Part shown: positions 48,654 through 63,448 of the stretch, one piece after another
Layout of the letters: each line of letters opens with the position of its first letter
Position numbering within the stretch: the first letter of the stretch is position 1
From: Plantago major
Lineage: Eukaryota; Streptophyta; Magnoliopsida; Lamiales; Plantaginaceae
DNA length: 64,000 nucleotides
Reading direction: 5' to 3'
NCBI GenBank assembly: GCA_026545765.1
Contig: CM048843.1
Coordinates: forward strand, 6,740,001-6,804,000
The notes under the pieces: model-generated
The model's input: the letters and a program-made list of their open reading frames with translations, nothing else
Database searches by the model: none
What the model was told of the DNA's origin: nothing
Program-made: the position numbers and the translations under genes

Positions 48654-49922
48654 GTTTGTAGTCCAAAGAAAGTTTCGTATGATCCCATTGATATAGAATG
48701 TGTTGATAGAGTTGATCATTGGGTAATTGATGAAGAACCTAATGGAGAGCTAGACTATGATGAATTGGAGAGGCTTGAGAATGGAACAGGTGATGCTGGT
48801 GAGAGTTCACAGTGTGTTGAAGGTATCATTTGCTTATCCATTGTTCTATTTGTATATTTCACTATCCCTTACTTTGTTTTGGTCTTTTGGTTAAGTAATT
48901 TGTATCATTATCATGGCTTTTGTATAGGCAGTGACAATATCCTTGACACAACTCTTCTTGACGATGATGATCCTATGTGGGGAGATGATCAAAACTGGGG
49001 ATGTGAGCCAACGAATGAAGGGGAAGGCGCCGGAGAAGAAAGCTAGGCATTTTACGACTTTGTTGTTCAAAAACATCTTCAAGTGAACTTTGTTTTGATT
49101 GTTTATGGATTGTTGCAATCTTAAGATGCTTTAGAGACTAAGTTGGAACTATGATGCTTTGATGTTATTTGTTATTTTGAACTTAATGTTATGGAGTTAT
49201 GGTGACTTTGTGTTTGTGGTTTATGGATTGTTGTTATTTCTATATTTTATATGAATTGTGACAATGGAATTGAGGCATATGTCGTTTATGCAATGTATTC
49301 TATCTTTTTTTTAAGGCAAAAAATGTATATGTTGAATTTTTAAGGTATACATTATGTTTTATTTTTAAAAATATTTTTTGTAGGTTGACCCGAGTTGACC
49401 CGGTTGAACCTCCTACAGTAGGTAGGCCGGGTCAACGTCCGAATCCGAGTTTCAAAACATAGGTTACAAGTAGTCAATTTGACATTTGTTGCATAAGTTA
49501 CAAAATATTTTCTAATGAATATTGTGTAATGAAGAATGAAGTTACATTCTCAATTCCTCACCTATAAAAGGGTCTCATTTGCTTTGGAAAAGAGTAGAAG
49601 AAAACCCACCCCTTTTCTCTTCTCTCTCTGTGGCTTTTCTTCTCCTCTCCCCTTTCGTATAATCTGGGCTCCAGTTTAGTTCGCCAAGAATAGTTAGCGA
49701 GTGCAGCTAGTTGTTAAGGTTTAACCGTTGTATTCTGGGAAACAAGCGTTCAACGATACCTCAAGCACTGTAGTGAGGGGACATAATTGTTTTAAGAGAA
49801 ATGTGCAAGCACATGCCTCGGTTTTTTGTTTGGTTAAAGGATGATTCAATTACTGTTTTTCTCTACACATTTTAATTCACTTTTTTAATACTAATATCTT
49901 CAATTTCCTCTTATCAGGTGCA

Positions 49923-50181
49923 ACAGAAACAGCGTAATAAACCGTGGAAAAGTCCGTAAGCAAGCACAAAATTAAGTCACCGTTAAATGGATTGGCTACA
50001 TCCAAAACAAAGGAAAATTTCTTTTTTTTTTTTCTTTATACCTAGAAATTAGAAAAAGATCGAAATATAAACTTATTTGTCTAAGATATCAAATTAAAGG
50101 AAATAAAAATTGACAGCGTTTATGAGTGATGTTTAGAACATGAAATGAAATATTTAGAGCAAAAGTATATAATAATTTAGA
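49923..50181. other. Flank of the nest, with half of a direct repeat
   Basis: A 55-bp phrase (acctagaaattagaaaaaga...) at 50040-50095 recurs at 50212-50264, 172 bp away, with a few differences: an old tandem duplication. Otherwise nothing seen. Confidence 0.55.
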
Positions 50182-51316
50182 GCCGGCCTGCACCAAATCA
50201 ACTGTTATTTTACCTAGAAATTAGAAAAAGATCGAAATAAAGTTATTTGTCTCAGATATCAAAGAATAATAATACAACCGAATGATTAAACGCACTCGAT
50301 CCTCATCATTGTGTTCAAGTCATTATGTTCCTTTTCATTCACGTTTTTAATAACCAAACGGTCAAAAGTGATTTGATCAACCAGCTTCCATGCACTAATT
50401 ATTTACTAATTTAGTTCATTTCGTCATTTTTAATATGACATATATAGTTCATTTACGGATCGGATCGATCCGGTCCGTTAGCTAACGAATCGGATACGAT
50501 TTTTTTCTATCCGCGAAAAACGGATAAATCCGTCAGATATCCGTTATCCGTTTTATTTTTTAATTATATTCTAATATATTAGGTATTAAACGGATAAATC
50601 TGCTCCTGTTTTTCTGCATTTATGCATTTCTCTCTTTTTTTCTTCTTTCTGCAGACTGCTCCTGTTCTGCTGTGTTGTTCTTCATTTCTGCATTTCTGTT
50701 CTCTTCTTTTTGCCTTCTTTCTGCTCCTATTCTGCTGTGCTGTGCAAATTCTGCAACATGCTATTGAGCATTTTTTTTCCTTGTATTGCAAATTTTTTCC
50801 TAAAGTATCTATTTGTACTTTGCAGACTTCCGTGGACTTGATGTTGATGAAGTTGAACAAGACTACAAGAGACTTGAAGGCTTGAAGCTGTTTTATTTAC
50901 TTTTCATCTTGCATTTAATTTGGACATTTTGAATCATGTGTAATGTATTATGGATTTATGGTACTATGGAGTATGGAATATGGATATTTGAATTGCGTAG
51001 GTTTGTTTTTGAACTTTTGATATGTAATTCGATTATTCGAACCTATGTTGTTTGGTGTTCTTCGTTATTTTCGTCATTTTATCGTTCAATAATGTTGAAA
51101 AAAAAGTTTTTTTTTAAAAAAAATTATATTTTGTGGATAACGGATATCCGGTGGATTTATCTGTTATCCTGCGGATTTATCCGTTATCCGATACGCTCTG
51201 AACGGATCAGATAACAGATAGACCTTTTAGTCATCCGTTTGACCGGATCATCCGTTTGACCGGATATCCTGTCAAACAGATCGGATATGATCCGTATCCG
51301 TCCGTTGTGCAGGCCT
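50182..51316. mobile_element. Possible non-autonomous hAT-like element
   Basis: GGCCTGCACCAA at 50184 is inverted at the right as TTGTGCAGGCC (51305-51315). Inner regions 50455-50600 and 51135-51310 are dense in ATCCGT/ACGGAT and GATCCGG motifs in both orientations, a subterminal-repeat pattern. The interior has an exon-like piece near 50826-50885 (FRGLDVDEVEQDYKRLEG) and CT-rich leader-like DNA. No 8-bp target duplication was found, so the left boundary is doubtful. Confidence 0.4.
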
Positions 51317-51767
51317 AATACACAAGTAGAGTTTACATGAGTTATGCATCATTTTGGTTGTTACAATTAATGTACATATCCAATACTTCTGACTTAAATC
51401 ATACTCCCTACCTCCATTCCAGACCCAACTTCCTCTTGATCCAGGTACAAGTTGTAAATTAAAAAAAACAAGCCAAACAAATATAGTAGAAAGATTAGAA
51501 AAGAAAAGAAATAAAATATTAGAGAGTGTGAATAAACTATTATAGTAGATATTGTGAATTATAATAAATAGTTTGATATAGATTTTACATTTTAGAAAGG
51601 GAAAGTTGAGGTAGGAAATTAGGAATGGACCAAAACTGAAATGGAAAGTTGACTTACATCAATAGAGCTGGTATAGACCCGTTATTGCTAGCTATATTGG
51701 CTCAAACGAAAATGTCTAACTTTAACGATTAGTATCATGGCAGAATCACTCGAAATTGGAAAACTAA
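51317..51767. other. Intergenic, nothing firm
   Basis: A Stowaway-like start (actccctacctccattcc) is seen at 51404, but I could not find a convincing inverted partner. Confidence 0.4.
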
Positions 51768-51877
51768 AGATATGTTCTCTTCATCTGAACTGAATTATAG
51801 TATAAAATATATAAAATATAACTAAACAGAATAGAACTGAACTGAATGAGTTTGTAGACAAAAATAACATAGCCTAA
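51768..51877. repeat. Small TGAACTGAA-family MITE, copy C
   Basis: Ends agatatgttctcttcatctg and, in reverse complement, aggctatgttatttttgtct. The interior has ctgaactgaattatagtata, as in copy B. Confidence 0.5.
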
Positions 51878-52049
51878 GATAGACATACTGTTGGTCTAGT
51901 AATATACCGTCTAATTACGACATCATGAATTTGGTTATTTAAACCGTAAATAAGATTTAATTGACCATTAATAAACATTTTATATGTAGGCCATGTTGTC
52001 CAGCTATGAAAAGAGAAGAGAAAAGGAGCTAAAAAAATCTACTCCTCTT

Positions 52050-52057
52050 TATAAATA
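52050..52057 (+). promoter_or_regulatory. TATA box of the small gene
   Basis: TATAAATA, about 190 bases before the ATG at 52248, leaving a leader of roughly 160 nt. Confidence 0.6.
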
Positions 52058-52247
52058 TTTAACATCATTCACGCGTGGTACTTTATTACAAATTCATCAT
52101 GAATTCAACTTTTAAAATCTTCAATAGTAGGAGTACTATTCTTGTGTGATTAAAAACAAACATCTCTCCTTGTCTTCTTTATTTCCATTACACATCTACA
52201 CATCAAATAAACCAATCTTCCTTAGTTCCTTGATTCCTTCACCTGCC

Positions 52248-52538
52248 ATGGCAACCACCACATGCAACATTAGAGCCACCACGCCCGCTGTCCCCAGGGC
52301 TGCCCGGCCGATGTCGAGCTGTGCCAAACTCGATGGAGTGGCGATGTGGTTTGTTAACAGCTTGACCGGTGCATTTTTCGCTTCTTTAGAGAGGTGTTCG
52401 TGCATCCGTATCACTACGTACGAAGATGATTTTGGAGACGATGCCAATGATTTGCCATTGATTTTTAATGATGCAAATGATCGAGGTGTTTGTAGTTACG
52501 GTAATCTTAGGCGAAGGAGAGGTAAAGCTAAAAGATGA
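52248..52538 (+). CDS. Small 96-residue protein, unknown function
   Basis: The first ATG after the TATA box is in the context gccATGGca, a strong plant start. The product begins MATTTCNIRATTPAVPRAAR (Ala/Thr-rich, transit-peptide-like but short). It continues with a hydrophobic central segment (VAMWFVNSLTGAFFASLERC, about residues 27-46), an acidic stretch (YEDDFGDDANDLP, about 53-65) and a strongly basic C-terminus (RRRRGKAKR). It is intronless. I do not recognise the family. The arrangement TATA box, leader, strong ATG, high GC in the coding part and a following AT-rich 3' region argues for a real gene rather than a chance frame. The frame is open upstream without an ATG. Confidence 0.7.
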   Translation: MATTTCNIRATTPAVPRAARPMSSCAKLDGVAMWFVNSLTGAFFASLERCSCIRITTYEDDFGDDANDLPLIFNDANDRGVCSYGNLRRRRGKAKR

Positions 52539-53689
52539 ACTCAAATTATGTTAAGGAATTTCTACTTAACATGTTAAATCGCTTGTATTTCTACTTACTT
52601 TGTGCTTTGAGTTAATTTGTTTTGCATTGATGTTATAATGCTATCAAGTTGAATCAATTACTATGTCTGTGCAACTTATAATATGATCGATTAAATGCAT
52701 CATATTTTGTGCCTTCATATAATTTTTACTTTTTTACATGCCTGGCTAGCTATAGTAATTAAGCTCTATATATATTGCTCCCATAATTTTGGCATTGATC
52801 TTTCTTTTTTATCTTTTTCTTTTTTATTTCTTTTTACTAATTCATTGTTCCAAATATAGGCCGTGATATTTTGTTTGGTATGATTAGTAATATTGTAGAT
52901 TGCTTGAAACTCTCTAAAATAAAGCTTTGAGGGAGTTACACTCACCCCTTTTAAATTATCTGAAGTTCTCGTCGCGCCTTCCATATACCTGCTGTCCACC
53001 CATTAATTATGAGTTTTAGGTTGGTTAGGCTCCAATAACATTTGTAACGCCTGGGCCGATACCCTACCATTTGGACATGTGGTAACTCATATACTGCCCA
53101 TAGGGTGATATGTTGCCCCATATGAACACATATAATTTTATCGTACACTTTGTCTCCACTTGTACACGTACTAGTAAACTTCTCAATATGTCACTCAAGA
53201 AAGTTTAAATTTGCTATTAAAAAAGCATAAAATTGTAGAGCAATCACATAAAATGCAATTGTGAAGAATATTGAGTTTTAACTATTATTGAGAACGCATC
53301 TCAATTCACCACAAAATGAATGACACGTGGATTTGAGGACCACGGGTAAACATGCACTTTGAATTGGATTAGGGTCATGTTGTTTTCATGCATCAAATAT
53401 AGTTTTCCTATAGATTATGGAGTATTAGTGGCTAAGGTACAATGATTTACAATTTACTTTTTCAGAGAAACTTATACACTCTTAATAAAACAACAAAAGA
53501 TTAAATACTTACGATTCACACTCACTCCAGCCCTAACCGATGTCGACTATGATCAGTGAGGTGGTGTGTCACGAAAACTACCAAATCTAGCTACGATGTA
53601 ATATGTCTTCGAAACAACATCAGGACGACGGTGACATGCCTCCCGTGGAAATTAAGTCACATATTGAATAATCTTCGAACCGGAACACA
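52539..53689. other. 3' side of the small gene and intergenic DNA
   Basis: No ORF or repeat that I can support. A pyrimidine-rich run lies at 52796-52840. Confidence 0.45.
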
Positions 53690-54200
53690 TTTGTAGGGCC
53701 AAATCTTTCGGAATCCCCATTGCCCTCGATGTCAAATGGTATGATGAGTCATGTGACATCATTACGTACCGATGGGGCCCTCTCCTTCTGTTCTGTGCAT
53801 CAATTAGAAGTGTCTAATTTTCCAGCTCGGCGACGCTGCTCACTTTCTAGACTCGCTTAAAACCATTATGTCCAACCACCACTACACTTTTTTCTGGAGT
53901 TGGTATAATTAAAAAGCAGTTGAATAAGCTGCACGAGGAACATGGGGTTGGAAGAGACATGAAATCCAAGAATTTGGGGAGCGATGCTGCTGTCAAGTAT
54001 GGAACCAAGCAGCTGAGATAGTATGTGTTGAAGAAACTGTATGGCATTGTGTTCAATGAGAACATTGAGACGCCATTTGAAACTATTTGTGCTACTCGTG
54101 GTTAGGACATAATACCGCTTTCTGAGCATCAGGTACAATTTGCTTGCCTTAATGATGTTGCTTCTTATAAGCTTGTGGTTGAACATCATGATTACTGATG
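53690..54200 (+). pseudogene. Werner-like 3'-5' exonuclease pseudogene
   Basis: Pieces in changing frames resemble plant Werner-syndrome-like exonucleases (DEDDy family). ALDVKWYDE near 53727 is like the usual LD-x-E motif with Lys in place. GVGIIKKQLNKLHEEHGVGRDMKSKNL lies near 53900 and continues LGSDAAVKYGTKQLR. HQVQFACLNDVASYKLV near 54130 is the terminal QVxYAxxDA block, with Asn before Asp. Internal stops (TAG after QLR at about 54019, TAG near 54102) and frameshifts show it is dead. No introns interrupt the visible part. The family call rests on motif order seen by eye. Confidence 0.55.
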
Positions 54201-54437
54201 TTGACTACTGATCATGGTGGAAATTGAAATATGGAGTTTGGCTTTTCTTTGGAAATGAAAAACTTTTAGTAGTTGATTTCTTAGTATTTCGCAATTCCAG
54301 CTACTACTAGTTAATTGCTATAGATTCCGCGTTGTTGTTTGAAGTAGTGTTCTCTACTCCAGACATGTATTTTATTTCAAGTAAACTCAGGATCTGCACT
54401 TTCAGCTTGGTTCATTAGAAAAAAATTACATACTTAC
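54201..54437. other. Intergenic, nothing seen
   Basis: Short AT-rich spacer before the gypsy LTR. Confidence 0.4.
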
Positions 54438-55743
54438 TGTTGATACGGATATATGTCCAATTCGTTAAGGGCGTCATAGAGCGTGTCCTAGAGCGCATCA
54501 CGGTTTAATAGCCAATTCAGTACTGGTCCGACCTCGCATGATCCGTCCTAGTGAATCAACCAGTACGTCCAAGTCACTACACCCTCATGATGAGCTCAAA
54601 TTATACTCTAAAAAGCAATTAGAGAATAATCTATAGTTGTAGACTAAAGCCTAACTCGTGATCGATCTCTAGGGAATTAATTAAGCTATGTAGCAGTGAG
54701 AGTAAACAGATGCTTGCGAGTAATAATCTGATTGATGGTTTAGTTGTACTTCTAACTAGTTTAATTAAAGCTAAGATAACGATTAACAATAAGAGAAAGA
54801 TAAATACAGTAGCAAGATCCAATTATGCTAATTCGAACTAGGGATAGCACTCATATTTGTCACACGGTTGTTGTACAGAAAATCAATCAATTCGATTCAA
54901 CCAATTGTTCTTAGGAGATATTATACTGGAGAAATCGTGAGTCGTCAATTCACGATCCTTAAACATGAACAATTTAGAGAATTTAATACGGACCTATCGA
55001 ATTGAAGGTTTTTACGAAGATTTAATACGAGACTAAACCTATATGAGTGCTTTGATAAACCCTAGAACGAATATGCATAATCTTCACATACTACTGTATT
55101 CAAAGGTGTTTAGCTACTCATAATTGATAATTGCATGCAAAGATTCATGGTAATAATCATATGAAACATAGATGAACAAAATTGCAAAGAACAAAGCAAT
55201 TGAGAAATCAATACAATAATCTTGATGAACAAAATCAATGGATAACCTAGCTCCAAAGATGTCTCAATGTCAATGTATGGCTCATGGAGCTTTTCTCCAA
55301 ACTAGGTTAAAAGAAGTATGAATGAGAAGGAATCAAAATTCTAATCTAATAAGGAAAATAAAATAAAATCTGCGTTGCTTCTTAATCGCCTTGTATATCC
55401 ATTTCGCATAATCTACTTGCCACAAGGACAATTCCTTAACATGGCGAAGCTTCAATCTTCAACAGGAGCATCACTGTAAAATCTACTTCCATTTGATCGA
55501 TTTCATGAGCCATCTTGAACTTCAATGTCAAGCTCAAAATCTCACCACAAGTGATCAATCCCTCGTCACATGAGCCATGCTAACCAGCTTGTCTTCATTC
55601 GACTCAAAAGACACAGATTTCTACAAAACACAAACAAAACACCAAAGCGTAAAAACGAACTAAAAAGACTACAAAACTAAAGACAAAGACTCACAAAGAT
55701 CACTAAAAAAAGACCAAATGAGACGTTAGAATATTGTCTCATC
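54438..55743 (-). repeat. Probable LTR of a minus-strand Athila-like gypsy element
   Basis: On the minus strand it begins TGATGAGACAATATTC directly after a polypurine-like GGTTTGGGAATTT, and could end ...CCGTATCAACA at 54438. The upstream TGCTCGGGGACGAGCAAAGG phrase (at 55765-55785) is a hallmark I know from the 3' internal end of Athila/Tat-type gypsy elements. No second LTR is in the window, so the inner end is inferred and the outer one is uncertain. Confidence 0.5.
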
Positions 55744-57482
55744 AAAATTCCCAAACCGAACCTTTGCTCGTCCCCGAGCAAACACACAACCTAAACACAC
55801 TAGACTCTAAACCATGTAGACAAACAAAGAGTCAAATTCCCAAAGCGACCGAATCTACCATTGAAAACATTAAATTCACAACATGCAAAAATTTTGTTCT
55901 CAACATAACCTTGGCAGAAATAGTAGGCAGGTTATCAGACACGATCGTTTCTCAAGTAAATAACAATTAAGCCTAACCCGCTAGTCCCTCACAGGTGTAT
56001 AAAGTGTATCACTCACACTCATGGAGGTATCCATATAGGGTATAGCTCAAAAAATAAACTGGGAAGATGACTTTCGTCATAAGGATGCCTCAAATATCTT
56101 ATGCTATTGCACTTGTCTCATTGAGTCGAAAGGGACTTTGGCACAAGATGTATTCCTCCAAAAATTTCGAAAAACTGGAACTCTCCCTTCATCCATTGCA
56201 AAACAACATCAAATCTCATAATCCCTCACTGAATTCAGCGCGTGGCCACCTGGGCTCTTTTAATCTCAATTTTTTGCAGGTGTCTGTTTTACCGAAAGTC
56301 CGCACTTTTGTGCGTGTCAGTTTGGTATACGTGCCATCAACCCTCACGGACATATGGCTTTTAAAGGCCACGCCGGTATATAGGTAGTATTTGAAACACG
56401 CCTAACATGACTAACGGTGATCAATAAAGACCATAGATCCACCCCGAGATTCAAATATCATAAGTTAAGGGAACAATAGACAGATTTCCGCAGCACAATT
56501 ATAACAGCTCATAACATCATAGTGAATAATCCTCTCCCCAAACCAGTTCGACAGAACGGGGAAAAATAAAATCCGCAAAGTAAAGCATGTCGTTCGTCAT
56601 CCCCAACGAAACTAAGTACACATAAGTATGAAAAGGCGCAAGTAATACGTAAAAACTTGCACATCCCAGGAGATCACACAATAACAGGTGCCGGTACAAT
56701 ATTTTTTCTTCGGCTAGGCTCCTCACAGGCTTTTGGACTACAGGGCTAACCAGACTTGCTATTTACAAGAGAAACGACCTTGTAGGATTAAAAGCCTACT
56801 ACACTACTTCTAGTTAGACATTAAACAAAACGTAAGCAGCAAGAGAATTTACCATTCGCAATAGACGTTCGACTTGGTAATTGACTCAGACTCACCACAA
56901 GAGAAAATAAAAGTACTAACATCTATACTGGACTCATCTGGAAAGGAAATACTCCCTCCATTTCAGAGAAAGTGTTACATTTTGACTTTGACCGGTCAAC
57001 TGTCTTCGAGTTTGACCACAAATTACTCATAAACGATAATAGTAAATAATTTAATAAAATCATATAATAAAAATTTAGTTACTAAATTTTTATTATATAA
57101 TTTTAATAATTTATTTATTAATAGCGTTTAAGAGTAAATTATGGTAAAATGCGGAGACAATTGACCGCAGAATAGTAAAATGTAACACTTTTTTCTGAAA
57201 GGGAGGGAGTATATGACTAACACGTACATGTGGCTAACCTACCACCACAGTCACATAACAAAAAAAGGCAAGTGGCTAACATACCACTTGAACAGAATAC
57301 ATAAAAATAAAGAATAAAAAACGGAGTACGAAATAGAGTATAAATATCGGAAATAAAGTACAAAACGAGACAACTTAAGCTAAAGATACAGTCAACCACC
57401 TCCCCAAACCTAAACAAGTGCTAGTACCTAGCAATGAATAGTGTAAGAACGACTGTATAGAATGACTAACCATAGTGTTGTC
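55744..57482 (-). other. 3' non-coding internal part of the Athila-like element
   Basis: Between the envelope-like ORF and the LTR. No ORF with a domain. It holds a Stowaway insertion at 56952-57209. Confidence 0.45.
56952..57209. mobile_element. Stowaway-type MITE
   Basis: CTCCCTCCATTTCAG at the left and, in reverse complement, CTCCCTCCCTTTCAG at the right, flanked by TA on both sides (56950-56951, 57210-57211). 258 bp and largely self-complementary; the complete relative of the half copy at 2684-2793. Confidence 0.9.
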
Positions 57483-58368
57483 TCAGCAGGGGTGATCAGG
57501 TGGATCTAGAGGGGCCACCACCGAATCGCTGCTCCCAGAAATCCTGTTGTGCCTTCCAGAGTGCGCTTGCCTCTCCAAGCGCTCAAGCGCACGCTTGCGC
57601 TTGGCCCGAATTCCGTCAAAATCATCCATCACATGCAGGTGGAACAACTTCCTTCCAGTGAGCAATCCTTCAGCAGTAACATTTTGCAGGACCGCAATGC
57701 CAGCACGTCGGCACAAGGAAGTGATAAGGAAGGGGAAAACCATCTTGTTACCCCAAGGGCGAGTATGAATGTGCTCGAACTGTGTGACGATCACTCTTCC
57801 AATGTGGATAGGGGTTCTGGCCATGATATCCCGGAGAGTAGGGCCGAAAACGGATCTGAAGAAATCCAAATGCCCTCCTGGGAAAAAGGAGTTGGCGAGC
57901 CAGTGGTAGAAGATGTGGAGCTGCTCATTAGGGATCCGACAAGTTGCCCTCAGCTGATCGTCTTCGTCGGGGGGTCTCGAAGAAGCGGTTAATGGCACTA
58001 GGTGAAAATTCCACATATCCCCCACAGACTGGGACCCAAGCGGTGTGTGACTGCTCATCAACCTTCCTGTCAGCATAATTCGCATCGAACTCCATCACAA
58101 GATCACGATCATAGGAGCCTGGATTTTCTACCAATTTGATCCACCTCCTAGTTTGCAGCATCTCTTTCAGGGGGGTATTGTATTCCAAAAACAGCTTGGT
58201 GTATTCACGTTCCCCTGTCAAATCCACCCCGAGATCGAGGATAAACTCCATGTTAGCATGTTGTTGCCTGTAAACCAAGCTCCTTGTAGTGATAAGATGA
58301 GGGCCAAAATTAGCCCGTGCTCTGCTTGAGTCACCACGGTGGGGTGTGCGTCGTGCCCTAGGAGCCAT
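57483..58368 (-). pseudogene. Retroelement-encoded envelope-like / plant transposon protein
   Basis: Start ATG at 58368 (MAPRARRTPHRGDSSRARAN, basic). One frameshift near 57990 joins 58368-57928 to the frame ending at 57483, giving about 290 residues. Features: KLFLEYNTPLKEMLQTRRWI, YVEFSPSAINRFFETP, then LHIFYHWLANSFFPGGHLDF and HIGRVIVTQFEHIHTRPWGN, ending in an Arg/Lys-rich tail. This pattern is typical of the uncharacterised 'putative plant transposon protein' ORFs that lie 3' of pol in plant gypsy elements. It is the likely last ORF of the element whose LTR is at 54438-55743. A similar start (MAPKRAS) opens the accessory gene of the level-3 element. Confidence 0.6.
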
Positions 58369-58671
58369 GGAACGTGCGAAGAAGATGTTAGTAGATAGTG
58401 GTGGGGTTAGAGAACTACCTCCCCAAACCTATTCAAGAACATGCAGGTGATAACAAAAGGGTGAGAGAAAGAAGAGAAAACGATCTCCCTAAACCTATGC
58501 ACAATCCTGTAGCAACACACAAAGCTCACGCGATAATATCGAACTGCAATCAACCACATAAGTCAAGAAGAACTTGAAAGAATAAGGGAGAAAGGAGTTG
58601 AAAAAAATGTACCTTGTGAGTTTGGGATGAAGTAGAGAAGTGAAGTCGCCGCCGTTCATCTATCCAACAAA

Positions 58672-63448
<4,777 letters not shown>

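Larger units (their letters stand above)
29238..49046 (+). pseudogene. hAT transposase, split by a 17.3-kb insertion in an intron
   Basis: Exons are 29238-30953, 31037-31241, 48662-48822 and 48928-49046, about 733 codons, with GT-AG introns that keep frame. The N-terminus has a BED-type finger (CTLCEKVFKGG...HLARKKGEV); a Tyr sits where the last Cys of the finger is usual. The middle is the DUF659/RNase-H-like part (VSDNVANYKAVG near 30130, SPCSAHCINLMLQDI near 30200). The C-terminal dimerisation block includes SSGCERNWSVFERIHTKKRN near 31120. The tail is acidic (DYDELERLENG, LLDDDDPMWGDD). Two lesions inactivate it: a frameshift in the A-run near 29610-29620 and a TAG replacing the Trp codon at 29957-29959. 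The intron after 31241 carries the level-3 element. Confidence 0.9.
28589..49462 (+). mobile_element. Level 2: autonomous-type hAT transposon with nested insertion
   Basis: The left end is CTATGTTATGAAACCCGG; the right end, in reverse complement, is CTATGTTTTGAAACTCGG. The exact 8-bp target duplication GTTACAAG is at 28581-28588 and 49463-49470. Subterminal regions are GC-rich with repeated GACCCGG/CCGGTT motifs. It encodes a BED-finger, DUF659-type and hAT-dimerisation transposase. Removing the level-3 insertion leaves an element of about 3.55 kb, normal for an autonomous hAT. Confidence 0.92.
21499..49922 (+). mobile_element. Level 1: old copia LTR retrotransposon, nested host
   Basis: The 5' LTR (21499-23757, interrupted), a decayed internal region (23758-28082) and the 3' LTR (28083-28588 plus 49463-49922, interrupted) match in order. 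The 5' LTR lacks the first 170 or so bases present in the 3' LTR, so the element is 5'-truncated and its target duplication is gone. Both LTRs were themselves hit by later insertions. Without them the element would be about 6 kb. Confidence 0.88.
28083..49922 (+). repeat. 3' LTR of the level-1 copia element, split by the hAT element
   Basis: The left piece is 28083-28588. The right piece is 49463-49922, of which the first 8 bases are the hAT target duplication. Together they match the 5' LTR from its truncation point to its end, including TATAAAAG at 49563-49570. Confidence 0.88.

Noticed and set aside
51404..51660. Stowaway-like element
   Set aside because: Only the left end resembles the terminus; the right side does not give a matching inverted end.
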